Below are positions 26,492 to 35,959 of a DNA stretch of 64,000 nt, piece after piece. Source of the stretch: Marivita sp. S6314 (lineage in GTDB: Bacteria; Pseudomonadota; Alphaproteobacteria; Rhodobacterales; Rhodobacteraceae); the NCBI RefSeq assembly GCF_023015985.1, contig NZ_JALKAO010000001.1:682001-746000 (forward strand). The letters are read 5' to 3'. A program made the translations under genes and the position numbers. Each line of letters begins with the position of its first letter. Position 1 is the stretch's first letter. The notes beneath the pieces were generated by a model, which saw only the letters and a program-made list of their open reading frames with translations, did not search any database and was not told where the DNA came from.

Positions 26492-26536
26492 AAGGGGTTT
26501 CGAAACCCCTTGGCCAAGGCCTTTCGAAAGGTCTTG
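26492..26536. repeat. paired palindromes (copy B)
   Basis: AAGGGGTTTCGAAACCCCTT (26492-26511) is a perfect 20-bp palindrome. A 22-bp palindrome at 26515-26536 follows after 3 nt; it is built on CAAGGCCTTTC with one mismatch. Centres are 24 bp apart, as in copy A. It ends 3 nt before the stop codon of the minus-strand TPP enzyme. Confidence 0.75.
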
Positions 26537-26539
26537 CGA

Positions 26540-28135
26540 TCAGCCCGTGATGTCGGGTGTGACCCGGATGACCGTTGGGACCGGGGCGTCAAACGCCTGC
26601 AGAACCGCGTCCTGCATCGCCTCCAGCGTGTCTGGCTGCACGGCCAATGCGCCATAGGCGTTCGCCAGAGCCAGGAAATCGGGGTTGCGCGCGACAACCG
26701 CGTTGGGCGCGATCTGGCTGCGGACCATGCTGTCCTCGATCTCGCCCAGCTTGCCGTTGTCCCAGACAAGGATCGGCAGGGACAGGCCCAGTTCGACCGC
26801 CGTACCCAGTTCCTGAAGCGTGTATTGCAGCCCGTAATCCCCGGCGATGGCCAGCGTCGGCAAACCCGGTCGGGCCACCGCGCCGCCGATGGCCGCGGGC
26901 ATCGCGTATCCCAGCGTGCCAAACCCGAACGGATGATGCCAGTGCCCCGGTCTGGGCATGTCCCACACCTCCTTGGCGGCATAGGCAAACTGCGTCATGT
27001 CGGAATAGATCATCGTGTCATCCGGCAGGACCGCTTTCAGCGCGTCGCAGACCGGCAGGAGACCGGGCCGTTCGGCGTCGATCTCTGCCCGCCACGCGGC
27101 GCGTTGCCGGGCGACCTGTGCCGCGTCCCATTTCGCGGGCTGGTCTTCGGTCCGGGCCGGGATGGCGATGGTCATCGCGCGCAGAAATTCGCCCGCGTCC
27201 GCAAGGATCGCCGTATCCTGCGGCGACAATCTGTCAAAGCAGGCGGGGTCGATATCCACCCGGATCATCGGCGCGGTGTGCCCCAGCGTGGGCCGCCACA
27301 GATCGACATCCGACAAGGCGGATCCAACGACAATCACAAGATCCGCTTCGGCGGCGATCTTGGCGCAGTCCGGGCGGGCCAGCGCGCTTCCGAAGTAGAG
27401 CGGCGCGTCGCCCGGCACCAGACCCCGTCCGGCATAGGTGACCATCGACGCCGCCCCGGTTTGCCGCAACAGATCCGGGATCACATCCGCCGCCCCCCGC
27501 GCCCCGCCACCAAACACGATGAGCGGTTTGCGCGCTGCAAGCACGGCGGCAACCGCCGCATAGACATCATCGTGGCGTGCGGCCGGATAGGTGGGGCGCC
27601 GTTTGAGTGGCTGTGGTGCCGGATCCGCCAATGCGCCCAGCGTCTGGATGGGCACCTGCATGTGAACCGGACGGGCGCGGGTGCTTGCAAATTCGTTCAG
27701 CGCACGGTCGATCAGCGCATAGGCCGAGGCCGCGTCGCGGGCCTCTTCCGACCAGGCACAGACCGCGTCCGCCGCCGCGCGCTGATCGCGCATCTGGTGC
27801 AATTGTCCCCGCAGGGCCGAGGTTTCGTCCAGACAGGACGAGATCGCCAGCACCGGCACGCTGTCGGAATAGGCCTGCCCCAGCGGCGTCAGGATATTGG
27901 TCAGACCCGGCCCGCTGATCACATAGGCCACGCCCGGCTTGCCCGATGCGCGGGCATAGCCATCGGCCATGAACCCCGCCCCCTGTTCGTGGCGCGCCAG
28001 AACATGGGTGATCCCGGCCTGTTCGATCCCGCGATACAGCTCGACATTGTGCACACCGGGAATGCCGAAGATCGTGTCGACGCCCCGGTCCTTCAACATG
28101 TGCGAAATTTGCGCCCCAAGCGGTTGTTTGGTCAT
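26540..28135 (-). CDS. thiamine pyrophosphate-dependent decarboxylase (acetolactate synthase-like)
   Basis: The 531-residue protein has the three-domain TPP-enzyme layout: the cofactor-activating Glu in LARHEQGAGFMADGYAR near residue 50, a central Rossmann-like domain near 190-320, and the TPP-binding segment IAGDYGLQYTLQELGTAVELG near 430. The MTKQPLGAQISHMLKDRGVDTIFGIPG start resembles 5-guanidino-2-oxopentanoate decarboxylase (AruI-like) more than anabolic IlvB, and no ilvN small subunit is nearby. The substrate is uncertain. The ATG at 28135 overlaps the trkH stop (TGATG). Confidence 0.8.
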   Translation of the reverse strand: MTKQPLGAQISHMLKDRGVDTIFGIPGVHNVELYRGIEQAGITHVLARHEQGAGFMADGYARASGKPGVAYVISGPGLTNILTPLGQAYSDSVPVLAISSCLDETSALRGQLHQMRDQRAAADAVCAWSEEARDAASAYALIDRALNEFASTRARPVHMQVPIQTLGALADPAPQPLKRRPTYPAARHDDVYAAVAAVLAARKPLIVFGGGARGAADVIPDLLRQTGAASMVTYAGRGLVPGDAPLYFGSALARPDCAKIAAEADLVIVVGSALSDVDLWRPTLGHTAPMIRVDIDPACFDRLSPQDTAILADAGEFLRAMTIAIPARTEDQPAKWDAAQVARQRAAWRAEIDAERPGLLPVCDALKAVLPDDTMIYSDMTQFAYAAKEVWDMPRPGHWHHPFGFGTLGYAMPAAIGGAVARPGLPTLAIAGDYGLQYTLQELGTAVELGLSLPILVWDNGKLGEIEDSMVRSQIAPNAVVARNPDFLALANAYGALAVQPDTLEAMQDAVLQAFDAPVPTVIRVTPDITG

Positions 28136-29586
28136 CAGGCTCTCCAGAAAGTCACGGTGAAGATGGCGTAAACCGCCAGAAGTTCGAGCCGGCCCAGCAG
28201 CATCCCGATGGACAGCATCCATTTGGCGGTGTCGTTCAGGCCCGCGAAATTGCCCGCCGGGCCAATTTCATCCCCCAGACCGGGGCCGATATTGGCCAGC
28301 GCAGCCGCCGCCCCCGAAACCGAGGTTGTCAGGTCCAGCCCGGTCATGCCCAAGGCCACGGACAAGGCGCCAAGGGTCACGACGAAGAACACGAAGAACG
28401 AAATCACCGAGTTGAGGACTTCGTCACTCACCGGGCGGCCTTCGTAGCGCGGCATGAACACGCCATGCGGCGACCGCACCTTGCGCAGCTGCACCCAGAT
28501 CGACGCGAACAGAAGCTGATAGCGGAAGATCTTGATCGAACAGGCGGTCGAGCCCGCACAGCCGCCGATCAGGCCGATAAAGAAGAACGTCGCCACCGCC
28601 ATTGGCCCCCAAAGCCCGTAATCCTGCGAGGCGTAGCCGGTGCCGGTGATGATCGACACGACGTTGAACAGGGTCTTGCGGACGGCCTCTTCGTCATTTG
28701 CGCCCATCACAAGCATTCGCCAGAGCAGCAACAGCAGCACCAGCACAAACACCGTGGCCAGGAACACCCGGATCTGGCTGTCGCGCAGCAGCGGTTTGAT
28801 ACTGTGGCCCGTGGTCAGCTGCACGTAGCGCACAAAGGGCAGCGCGGCGAGCAGCATGAACACGGTAGCGACATATTCGGTGGCCGGGCCAAACGCGCCG
28901 AACGACGCGTCGTAATTGGCGAACCCACCGGTGGCGACGGTGGTCATGGCATGCACGGTGGCGTCAAAGACCCCCATTCCGGCAATCAGGTAAGAGGTGG
29001 CACAGGCCAGCGTCAGCCCGACATAGATGCTGGAGATCGAGGCCGAAATCTCGGTCGCGCGGGGCAGGATTTTGCCCATGGTGTCAAAGCTTTCGGTGCG
29101 AAAGATCTGCATACCCCCGACCCGTAGTTCGGGCAGGAACACCATCGCCACAACGATGATACCGATGCCGCCCAGCCATTGTAGCAATCCGCGCCACAGC
29201 AGCAGGCCTTTGGGCAGCTCTTCCAACCCGGAAAACACCGTTGATCCGGTGGTGGTCAGCCCCGACATGGCTTCGAAAAACGCGTCGACGAACCGGGCCT
29301 CTGTCGCGCCCAGCACAAACGGGATGGCCCCGAAGATCGGCAAAGCCACCCACACCCCGGTGGTGAGCAAAAAGGTCTGCTGGATCGACAGACCCTCGCG
29401 CACCCCGTTGGCGCAGGCCAACGCGATGAGACCACCGGAAAACATCGTCAAAACAGCGCTTTGCAGGAAGACCGGCCATTCGCCGCGCCCCTCGGCCAGA
29501 TCCACGAGCAACGGCAGCAACATCGTTGCCCCGAGCACGGTCACCAGCAGGCCAATCACATATGCAACGGGACGGATGTCGAACAT
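28135..29586 (-). CDS. trkH: TrkH-family potassium uptake protein
   Basis: The 483-residue membrane protein has the repeated pore-loop segments of TrkH/KtrB, for example AMSGLTTTGSTVFSGLEELPKGLLLWRG near residue 105, MTTVATGGFANYDASFG near 215 and NVVSIITGTGYASQDYG near 310. It imports K+ with a TrkA-type regulator encoded elsewhere. It overlaps the TPP-enzyme gene, though no functional link between them is evident. Confidence 0.93.
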   Translation of the reverse strand: MFDIRPVAYVIGLLVTVLGATMLLPLLVDLAEGRGEWPVFLQSAVLTMFSGGLIALACANGVREGLSIQQTFLLTTGVWVALPIFGAIPFVLGATEARFVDAFFEAMSGLTTTGSTVFSGLEELPKGLLLWRGLLQWLGGIGIIVVAMVFLPELRVGGMQIFRTESFDTMGKILPRATEISASISSIYVGLTLACATSYLIAGMGVFDATVHAMTTVATGGFANYDASFGAFGPATEYVATVFMLLAALPFVRYVQLTTGHSIKPLLRDSQIRVFLATVFVLVLLLLLWRMLVMGANDEEAVRKTLFNVVSIITGTGYASQDYGLWGPMAVATFFFIGLIGGCAGSTACSIKIFRYQLLFASIWVQLRKVRSPHGVFMPRYEGRPVSDEVLNSVISFFVFFVVTLGALSVALGMTGLDLTTSVSGAAAALANIGPGLGDEIGPAGNFAGLNDTAKWMLSIGMLLGRLELLAVYAIFTVTFWRA

Positions 29587-29644
29587 AAGCGCTAGCGTTG
29601 GCCTTGGATCTGCGGGGTGTCAAGCACATGCGCGGCGTGGTGTG

Positions 29645-30814
29645 TCACGCGCGGCGCAGTCTGGATTTCAGAAGATGCACGATGCCGCCCAGCACCAATC
29701 CCCAGACCGCCGCGCTCAGTCCGAAAACGGCCATGCCGGAGGCGGTGGTCAAAAAGGTCACGGCGGCGGCTTCGCGATAGGTTTCATCGGCGAGCGCCGA
29801 CGTGGCCGAACTGGTGAACACGCCGATCAGGGCCACCCCTGCCAATGTGCCCAAGAGCAATGGCGGCGCGGCGGCGGCGACCGCGGTGATCACCGCGGCA
29901 AACAGGCCGAACAGGCAGTAGAATACCCCGGTGGTGACCGCGGACCAGTACCGTTGTCTAGGGTCGGGATGCGAGTCCGGGTTGGCGCACAAGGCCGCTG
30001 TGATGGCTGCAAGGCAGATCGCGGCAGAGCCGAACACCGCACTGACGCCGCTTGCCACGCCCACCGTTGTGAGCAGCGGTCCGGGGGGCGGCGTGTAGCC
30101 AAAGCTGCGCAAGACGGCAATGCCGGGGATGTTCTGGGTCGCCATCGTCACAATGAACAACGGAATGCCGATGGTCAGCACACCGGCAACACCCGCCTCT
30201 GGCATGACAAGCACCGGGCGGGTCAGGATGTGGTCAGGCATCGGTATGGCAAACCCGGTTGACCAACCCACAAGCGCCAGCGCCACCACCACAGCAGCCG
30301 GGACGGCGTAGAGGCGGTTGACCAGCCCCACGACAAACCATGTCAGGACAACCGGAACCGCCACCATTGGGGCCGCTGCCAGCGCCTGAAACGGCACCAG
30401 ACAAAGCGGGATCAGAACACCGGCCAGCATCGCCTGCGCCAACGGGCCGGGAATGCGTGTGATCAGCCGATTAAGGGGCCGCCACAGACCCGCCAGGATG
30501 GTCAGCGCCGCAGCCACGAGGAACCCGAACACCGCTTCGTTGAAACCGCCTGCCGTGGCGGGCGTCACCGCCAGCAGCGCCACACCCGGCGTCGACCAGG
30601 CCACGCTGATCGGGTCTTTCTTCCACAAAGACAAAAGTATCCCGGCCAAGCCCATGGCAAGCGCGGCAAACAGCAATCCGGATGCCGCCTGACCCGCAGA
30701 CGCCCCAACCGAGGTCAGCCCCTGCAAGACAATCGGAAACGAGCTGAAAAACCCCACGATGGCCGCGACAAAGCCGGTGGACACGGTTTGCAAGGGAGGA
30801 ATGGAATACGCCAC
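29645..30814 (-). CDS. benE: BenE-family benzoate/H+ symporter-like transporter
   Basis: The 389-residue protein has about twelve membrane segments. It starts with the SIPPLQTVSTGFVAAIVGFFSSF pattern, and ISVAWSTPGVALLA near residue 70 is characteristic of BenE. BenE proteins take up benzoate or related acids. No aromatic-degradation genes are nearby, so the substrate is open. The gap of 58 nt before trkH holds nothing obvious. Confidence 0.85.
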   Translation of the reverse strand: MAYSIPPLQTVSTGFVAAIVGFFSSFPIVLQGLTSVGASAGQAASGLLFAALAMGLAGILLSLWKKDPISVAWSTPGVALLAVTPATAGGFNEAVFGFLVAAALTILAGLWRPLNRLITRIPGPLAQAMLAGVLIPLCLVPFQALAAAPMVAVPVVLTWFVVGLVNRLYAVPAAVVVALALVGWSTGFAIPMPDHILTRPVLVMPEAGVAGVLTIGIPLFIVTMATQNIPGIAVLRSFGYTPPPGPLLTTVGVASGVSAVFGSAAICLAAITAALCANPDSHPDPRQRYWSAVTTGVFYCLFGLFAAVITAVAAAAPPLLLGTLAGVALIGVFTSSATSALADETYREAAAVTFLTTASGMAVFGLSAAVWGLVLGGIVHLLKSRLRRA

Positions 30815-30908
30815 GATGGACCGGCACGGCTTTCACGTCAGAACAACCGGGCCTTGGTAGGCCGACGCATCGCCAAGGGCAAGTGCAGCAGCCTCTGTCC
30901 TGGTGGGC

Positions 30909-32006
30909 TTATCCGACGTGGAACAGCGTCGAAAACAGTTTCGGATCAATGCTTTCGGACGCAAACAGATCGCCTTCGGTCAGCACCGACACGGCATCGT
31001 GGCTGTGCAGGCTTTCCTGATGGCTGGCCAGAACCCGGTAATCCCCGATCAACGGGTCTGCCTGAAGCTGTTCGGCAAACAGCCGCGCGGCATCTTCGAC
31101 AAAAATCGGATTGGCCGCGTTCAGTTCTGCAAAGGCCTGTTCGTCTTCGCGCTTGACCATCACCTGCGTTTCGGTGGGCACGGCACGGCGGCACATGTCG
31201 ATCAGGTCTTCGAACCACAGGCATTTGCCGTCCTTGACCTCGACCGAGATCCGCGCGACCGAGCGCTGCGAATGCGGTGTCGCCAACTGGCCACGTTCGC
31301 GGCGGGCATGTTCGGACAATTCCAGCGAACAGGGGCAGGTCGAGCTGTAGACATAGTCCAGATGCATGATGCTGCGGCGCACACCGTCCGTGTCCACCAG
31401 TTCCAACGCGATGTCGTAATACTGGTAGCCGGACAGCCCCGACCGCAGGCTGTTCACCTTCATCGGGAAAGACAGCCGCATGTTGATGCGCGCGTCAAAG
31501 GACTCCAGATCGCTTTTGTAATCATCCAGCGCCGCTTCGATCACGCCAAAGCTGAAGGTTTTGCCGGCGTGAAGATAGAATGACCGCATGATGCGGCTCA
31601 TGTTGATGCCTTTTTTGTCGGCCTCGAGGCTGACGGTGCCGGTCACGCTGGTCTCCAGCGTCAGATCGCCATTGTCGCGCGTGTGATAGTTGATCGGCAG
31701 GCGGAAATTGGAGATGCCAACATGCTGGATGCCGCGATTTGCGCCCCGGATCAGCGCCGATGGACCGTTCTGCAGGTCCGGCAACGTGTCTTTATAGGCG
31801 GGGCTGACGGCGAAATCCTCTGGATAGTCGCGCGCCAGAACCGGGTAAGCCGTGTCCGTTCCCGTCACCAGACGCCGCAGCGCGGGGTCCACCGCGTCGA
31901 TCTCGGCGTCTTTCGACGTGCCGACCCACTGACGCAGCAGCGCAAGCGCGTTTTCCGCCTCTTCGCGGCTCGGCGTTTGGTCGATCTTGGGTGTATGAAC
32001 GTTCAT
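30909..32006 (-). CDS. folE2: GTP cyclohydrolase FolE2
   Basis: The 365-residue protein is the FolE2 (GCYH-IB) type: HVGISNFRLPINY near residue 100, SLEADKKGINMSRIMRSF near 130 and YSSTCPCSLELSEHARRERGQLATPHSQRS near 230, with the conserved Cys in CPCS and a His downstream. It makes dihydroneopterin triphosphate for folate, without depending on zinc. The start MNVHTPKIDQ at 32006 is usual for the family. No FolE1 gene is visible in the window. Confidence 0.93.
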   Translation of the reverse strand: MNVHTPKIDQTPSREEAENALALLRQWVGTSKDAEIDAVDPALRRLVTGTDTAYPVLARDYPEDFAVSPAYKDTLPDLQNGPSALIRGANRGIQHVGISNFRLPINYHTRDNGDLTLETSVTGTVSLEADKKGINMSRIMRSFYLHAGKTFSFGVIEAALDDYKSDLESFDARINMRLSFPMKVNSLRSGLSGYQYYDIALELVDTDGVRRSIMHLDYVYSSTCPCSLELSEHARRERGQLATPHSQRSVARISVEVKDGKCLWFEDLIDMCRRAVPTETQVMVKREDEQAFAELNAANPIFVEDAARLFAEQLQADPLIGDYRVLASHQESLHSHDAVSVLTEGDLFASESIDPKLFSTLFHVG

Positions 32007-32123
32007 GTGCAGGGCCCCCCGCCCGTTGGTCACCTCTCTAACATAGAGAACAGGCACAGGTTTTTCTACCTTAGACATAGACGATAGCGATCGCCCGCTA
32101 TTCGCCGAAACGGAGCATCGCGT

Positions 32124-33305
32124 CTAGTTTGCGTCATCCAGCGCCGACAGGAGATCCTCGATCAGGTCTTCGCAATCTTCGATCCCGACCGACAACCGCA
32201 CCAGACCATCGGTGATTCCCAGCGTCGCACGCTGCTCTTCGCTCAGCCGTTGATGGGTGGTGGTTGCAGGATGGGTGACGATGCTTTTCGCGTCCCCGAG
32301 ATTGTTGGAAATCACGATGATCTCAAGCGCATTCAGGAACCGGAACGCCGCTTCCTTGCCGCCTGCCAGTTCAATTGCCAGCATGGTGCCGCCCGACCCC
32401 AGCTGCCGCTCTGCCAGCGCTGCCTGCGGATGCGACGCAAGTCCGGGATAAATCACCTGCTTCAGCGCCGCGTGCCCGTCCAGCGCCTCGGCGATGGCCT
32501 GAGCGGAATGCGCCTGTGCCCGCACCCGCAGATCAAGCGTTTCCAGCCCCTTGACCTGAACCCAGGCCGTGAAGGGCGACATGGAACCGCCGGTGTGCTT
32601 CATATAGGGTTCGACCGTCTTGCGGATGTGATCGGTCGTGCCAAGGATCACGCCCCCCAACGTGCGGCCCTGCCCGTCAATGTGCTTGGTCGAAGAGTAG
32701 ATCACGACATCCGCCCCCTGCCCAAGCGCGTCTGAAAACACCGGGGTGGAAAACACGTTGTCCACGATCACCAGCGCGCCCTGCGCATGGGCGATTTCAG
32801 AAACCGATTCGATATCAACGAGTTCCAGCGTCGGGTTCGACATCGATTCAAAAAACACCGCCTTGGTGTCGGGCCGGATCGCGGCGCGCCATTGGTCCAG
32901 ATCCGCGCCATCCACCAGCGTCACTTCGACGCCAAAGCGCGGCAGGATGTCTTCAACAATGTAAAGACAAGACCCGAACAGCGCGCGCGCAGAGACAAGA
33001 TGATCCCCCGCCTTGAGCACGGACATCAGCGCGCCGTTGACCGCCGCCATACCGCTGGCGGTGGCAAAAGCATCCTCGGCCCCTTCCAAAAGCGCGATCC
33101 GCTCTTCGAACATCGCCACGGTCGGGTTGCCGTAACGCGCGTAGATATATTCGTCCGGACCCGATTTGATGAACCGCTGTTCGGCCTGTTCGGCGCTGTC
33201 ATAGACAAAGCCCTGCGTCAGGAAAATCGCCTCTGACACTTCGTTCCACTGGCTGCGTTTGGTGCCGCCATGCACCAGCCGGGTGCGCGGTTTTCTATGT
33301 TTCAT
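32124..33305 (-). CDS. metZ: O-succinylhomoserine sulfhydrylase
   Basis: The 393-residue PLP enzyme of the Cys/Met metabolism family has the cofactor Lys in ADVVIYSSTKHIDGQGR near residue 205 and YARYGNPTVAMFEERIALLEG near 60. It makes homocysteine from O-succinylhomoserine and sulfide. The ATG at 33305 is used because the longer frame runs back through the riboswitch terminator. The SAM-II-type riboswitch and terminator upstream indicate repression by SAM. Confidence 0.95.
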   Translation of the reverse strand: MKHRKPRTRLVHGGTKRSQWNEVSEAIFLTQGFVYDSAEQAEQRFIKSGPDEYIYARYGNPTVAMFEERIALLEGAEDAFATASGMAAVNGALMSVLKAGDHLVSARALFGSCLYIVEDILPRFGVEVTLVDGADLDQWRAAIRPDTKAVFFESMSNPTLELVDIESVSEIAHAQGALVIVDNVFSTPVFSDALGQGADVVIYSSTKHIDGQGRTLGGVILGTTDHIRKTVEPYMKHTGGSMSPFTAWVQVKGLETLDLRVRAQAHSAQAIAEALDGHAALKQVIYPGLASHPQAALAERQLGSGGTMLAIELAGGKEAAFRFLNALEIIVISNNLGDAKSIVTHPATTTHQRLSEEQRATLGITDGLVRLSVGIEDCEDLIEDLLSALDDAN

Positions 33306-33334
33306 ATCGTCATCTTTCCGGGCCACAGCCCAAC

Positions 33335-33366
33335 AAAAAAACCCCGTTCGGCCAAGGCGAAAGGGG
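33335..33366 (-). terminator. intrinsic terminator of the metZ riboswitch
   Basis: On the minus strand CCCCTTTCG and CGAACGGGG form a stem with one mismatch and a CCTTGG loop, followed by seven T (33341-33335). It lies between the SAM aptamer and the metZ start, as expected for the expression platform of a transcription-terminating riboswitch. Confidence 0.85.
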
Positions 33367-33373
33367 CTTTCGT

Positions 33374-33432
33374 CGGGCCTTTTAGCAGCATGTTTAACGT
33401 GGCCCGCAATCCGGTAACAAATCGCCACATGG
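33374..33432 (-). promoter_or_regulatory. SAM-II-type riboswitch upstream of metZ
   Basis: On the minus strand GTGGC and GCCAC form the P1 stem around GATTTGTTACCGGATTGC, followed by ACGTTAAACATGCTGCTAAA and AGGCCC. This matches the SAM-II (metA) core: GAUUU, ACCG, UUGC, then GUUAAA, GCUGCUAAA. SAM-V shares much of this core and is the main alternative. It precedes metZ, the usual target in alphaproteobacteria. Confidence 0.87.
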
Positions 33433-33472
33433 GTGCCTTAAGACGATTTTAGAGATCGGTCAACTCGCGCGT

Positions 33473-33515
33473 TGTTTCCGTTAACGGAAACATCCGGACG
33501 CGTCGACGCGTCCGG
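33473..33515. repeat. paired perfect palindromes (copy C)
   Basis: TGTTTCCGTTAACGGAAACA (33473-33492) is a perfect 20-bp palindrome. After 1 nt a perfect 22-bp palindrome built on CCGGACGCGTC follows (33494-33515). Centres are 22 bp apart. It begins 5 nt beyond the 3' end of the helicase gene (stop at 33521). Confidence 0.75.
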
Positions 33516-33520
33516 CCCCG

Positions 33521-35890
33521 TCAGAAGGGCACATCATCTGCAGCGCAGATAAACCGCGCGACGACCTTTTTCAGACCGGCTTTTTCAAATTCGATCTCCA
33601 GCTTGTCGCCCTCGATCCCGGTCACCGCGCCATAGCCGAATTTCTGGTGAAACACCCGTTCGCCCAGCGCATAGGCCGAAATGGCGGTGGCGTCGATCAC
33701 GGTGTTGCGCGCCTCGGAGGGCTGGCTGATCGGGCGTTCGGCTGACCGGGCCTGCAGGCGTTTCCAGCCCGGCGAATTGTAGACATTGGCGCTTGCCGCT
33801 TTTTCGTGCAGGTCCGACCCCGCCATCGTCTGCACCGCCGGAGACGCCATGCCAGCCGCACCGTACCCGCCGCCATACAGCCCGGGGGGTGTCAGCACCT
33901 CGACATGGGTTTCGTCCAGTTCGTCGATAAACCGCGATGGCAGGGCCGATTGCCACTGGCCAAACACACGGCGGTTGGCGGCAAAGGAAATCGTGCAGAT
34001 TTCCTCGGCGCGGGTGATGCCGACATAGGCCAGCCGCCGCTCCTCTTCGAGCCCTTTGACACCGGATTCGTCCATGCTGCGCTGCGACGGGAACAACCCG
34101 TCTTCCCAGCCCGGCAGAAACACGGCGGGAAATTCCAAACCCTTGGCGGCGTGCAGCGTCATGATCGACACTTTCTCTCCGTCGCCGCCCTTGTCATTGT
34201 CCATGATCAGGCTGACATGTTCGAGGAACCCCTGAAGGTTTTCGAACTCTTCCAACGCCTTGACCAGTTCCTTGAGGTTTTCAAGTCGCCCCGGCGCTTC
34301 GGGCGTTTTGTCGTTCTGCCACATGCCCGTGTAGCCGCTTTCGTCCAGCACGATGCCCGCCAGTTCGGGATGCGTCACGTCCGTATCCCCCGCCATCCGG
34401 CCCCATCGCGCCAGATCCGCCACCAGCTGCGCCAGCTGTGTGCCGCCTTTGCCCTTGATCAGCCCCTGTTCAACCGCAAGCCGCGCGCCTTCGACCAAAG
34501 GCACGCCATTGGCGCGCGCCACCGTCTGGATGGTTTGCTGTGCCTTGTCGCCCAGACCGCGTTTGGGCGTGTTGACGATGCGTTCAAACGCAAGGTCATC
34601 GTCGGGGGACACAACCACCCGGAAATAGGCCATGGCATCGCGGATCTCCATCCGTTCGTAAAACCGCGGACCACCGATGACGCGGTAGGGCAGACCAATG
34701 GTCAGGAACCGGTCCTCGAACGCGCGCATCTGGTGCGACGCCCGCACGAGGATCGCCATATCATCCAGCGACACCGGTGCCATTCCCCGCGTGCCGCGCT
34801 GCATGGCTTCGACCTCTTCCCCGATCCAGCGAGCCTCTTCCTCGCCATCCCAATGGCCGATCAGCCGGACCTTTTCGCCGTCGTTCTTGTCAGTCCACAA
34901 TTCCTTGCCCAGACGGGAAGAATTGCCCCGGATCACCGAACTGGCCGCCGCAAGGATATGCGGCGTGGACCGGTAATTCTGTTCCAGCCGCACCACGTGC
35001 GCGCCTTCGAAATCCTGTTCGAACCGCAGGATGTTGCCCACTTCGGCGCCGCGCCAGCCATAGATCGACTGGTCATCATCACCAACGCAGCAGATGTTCT
35101 TGTGCCCGCCCGCCAGCAGCCGCAGCCACAGGTACTGGGCCACGTTCGTATCCTGGTATTCATCCACCAGAATGTAGCGGAACCAACGCTGATATTGGTC
35201 CAGCACGTCCGGATGGGTCTGGAAAATCTCGACCACGTGCAGCAGCAGATCGCCGAAATCCACCGCGTTCAGTTCTTTCAGGCGCGCCTGATACTGCGCA
35301 TAGAGTTTCGGACCCTGATGATTATACGCCCCGGCATCCGCCGCAGGCACTCTGCCGGGGGTGATCGCGCGGTTTTTCCATCCGTCAATGATCCCGGCCA
35401 GTTGCCGCGCGGGCCAGCGTTTGTCGTCAATGCCCGCCGCCTGCACCAGTTGCTTCAAAAGCCGCAGCTGATCGTCTGTGTCGAGAATCGTGAAATTGGA
35501 TTTCAACCCCACCAATTCGGCATGACGGCGCAGAAGCTTGACACAGATCGAATGAAAGGTGCCGAGCCAGGGCATGCCTTCGACGGTCTGACCCAACAGC
35601 CGCGCGACGCGCTCTTTCATCTCGCGCGCGGCCTTGTTGGTAAAGGTCACCGCCAGAATCTCGTTCGGGCGTGCCCGTCCGGTGTTCAGCAAATGCACAA
35701 TCCGGGTGGTCAGCGCCTTTGTCTTTCCGGTGCCCGCACCGGCAAGCATCAGCACGGGTCCATCCAGCGTCTCGACCGCCTGACGCTGGGCCGGGTTGAG
35801 ATCATCCAGATAGGGCTGCGGCCGCGCGGACATCGCGCGGGCCGAGAGTGAGGCGTGCTCGAACGCCTCCATTTCATCAAAACTGCTCAT
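33521..35890 (-). CDS. UvrD/PcrA-type ATP-dependent DNA helicase
   Basis: The 789-residue SF1A helicase has motif I AGAGTGKTKALTTRI near residue 45, the VDEYQDTNVAQY motif II region near 240, GDDDQSIYGWRGA motif III near 265, and MTLHAAKGLEFPAVFLPG and YVGITRAEE motifs V and VI. It ends with a PcrA/UvrD-like C-terminal domain (KFGYGAVTGIEGDKLEIEF). It unwinds DNA in repair and replication. The start MSSFDEMEAFEH at 35890 was preferred; the 116 codons upstream are not protein-like and include palindromes. Confidence 0.92.
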   Translation of the reverse strand: MSSFDEMEAFEHASLSARAMSARPQPYLDDLNPAQRQAVETLDGPVLMLAGAGTGKTKALTTRIVHLLNTGRARPNEILAVTFTNKAAREMKERVARLLGQTVEGMPWLGTFHSICVKLLRRHAELVGLKSNFTILDTDDQLRLLKQLVQAAGIDDKRWPARQLAGIIDGWKNRAITPGRVPAADAGAYNHQGPKLYAQYQARLKELNAVDFGDLLLHVVEIFQTHPDVLDQYQRWFRYILVDEYQDTNVAQYLWLRLLAGGHKNICCVGDDDQSIYGWRGAEVGNILRFEQDFEGAHVVRLEQNYRSTPHILAAASSVIRGNSSRLGKELWTDKNDGEKVRLIGHWDGEEEARWIGEEVEAMQRGTRGMAPVSLDDMAILVRASHQMRAFEDRFLTIGLPYRVIGGPRFYERMEIRDAMAYFRVVVSPDDDLAFERIVNTPKRGLGDKAQQTIQTVARANGVPLVEGARLAVEQGLIKGKGGTQLAQLVADLARWGRMAGDTDVTHPELAGIVLDESGYTGMWQNDKTPEAPGRLENLKELVKALEEFENLQGFLEHVSLIMDNDKGGDGEKVSIMTLHAAKGLEFPAVFLPGWEDGLFPSQRSMDESGVKGLEEERRLAYVGITRAEEICTISFAANRRVFGQWQSALPSRFIDELDETHVEVLTPPGLYGGGYGAAGMASPAVQTMAGSDLHEKAASANVYNSPGWKRLQARSAERPISQPSEARNTVIDATAISAYALGERVFHQKFGYGAVTGIEGDKLEIEFEKAGLKKVVARFICAADDVPF

Positions 35891-35959
35891 GCCGGGCAAG
35901 ATAGCGTTGCCGCGCCAAGAGATAAAGATGTTCTGATAATGTTCACATATCCACAGGGG

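Larger units (their letters stand above)
26191..26539. other. convergent intergenic region valS / TPP enzyme
   Basis: This stretch of about 350 nt between two gene 3' ends holds no convincing gene. It contains a perfect 20-bp palindrome AACGCCCCGCGCGGGGCGTT at 26201-26220, a 7-bp-stem hairpin at 26241-26259 (GTTGGGG/CCCCAAC), and the paired palindromes at 26492-26536. The first two are placed to end valS transcription. Confidence 0.6.

Noticed and set aside
26540-28135. Acetolactate synthase large subunit (ilvB)
   Set aside because: No ilvN small subunit is adjacent and the N-terminus resembles 2-oxo-acid decarboxylases of the AruI type more.
33806-35851. Open frame of 681 codons on the plus strand across the helicase gene
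   Set aside because: It is fully antisense to conserved helicase motifs and has no recognisable domain.
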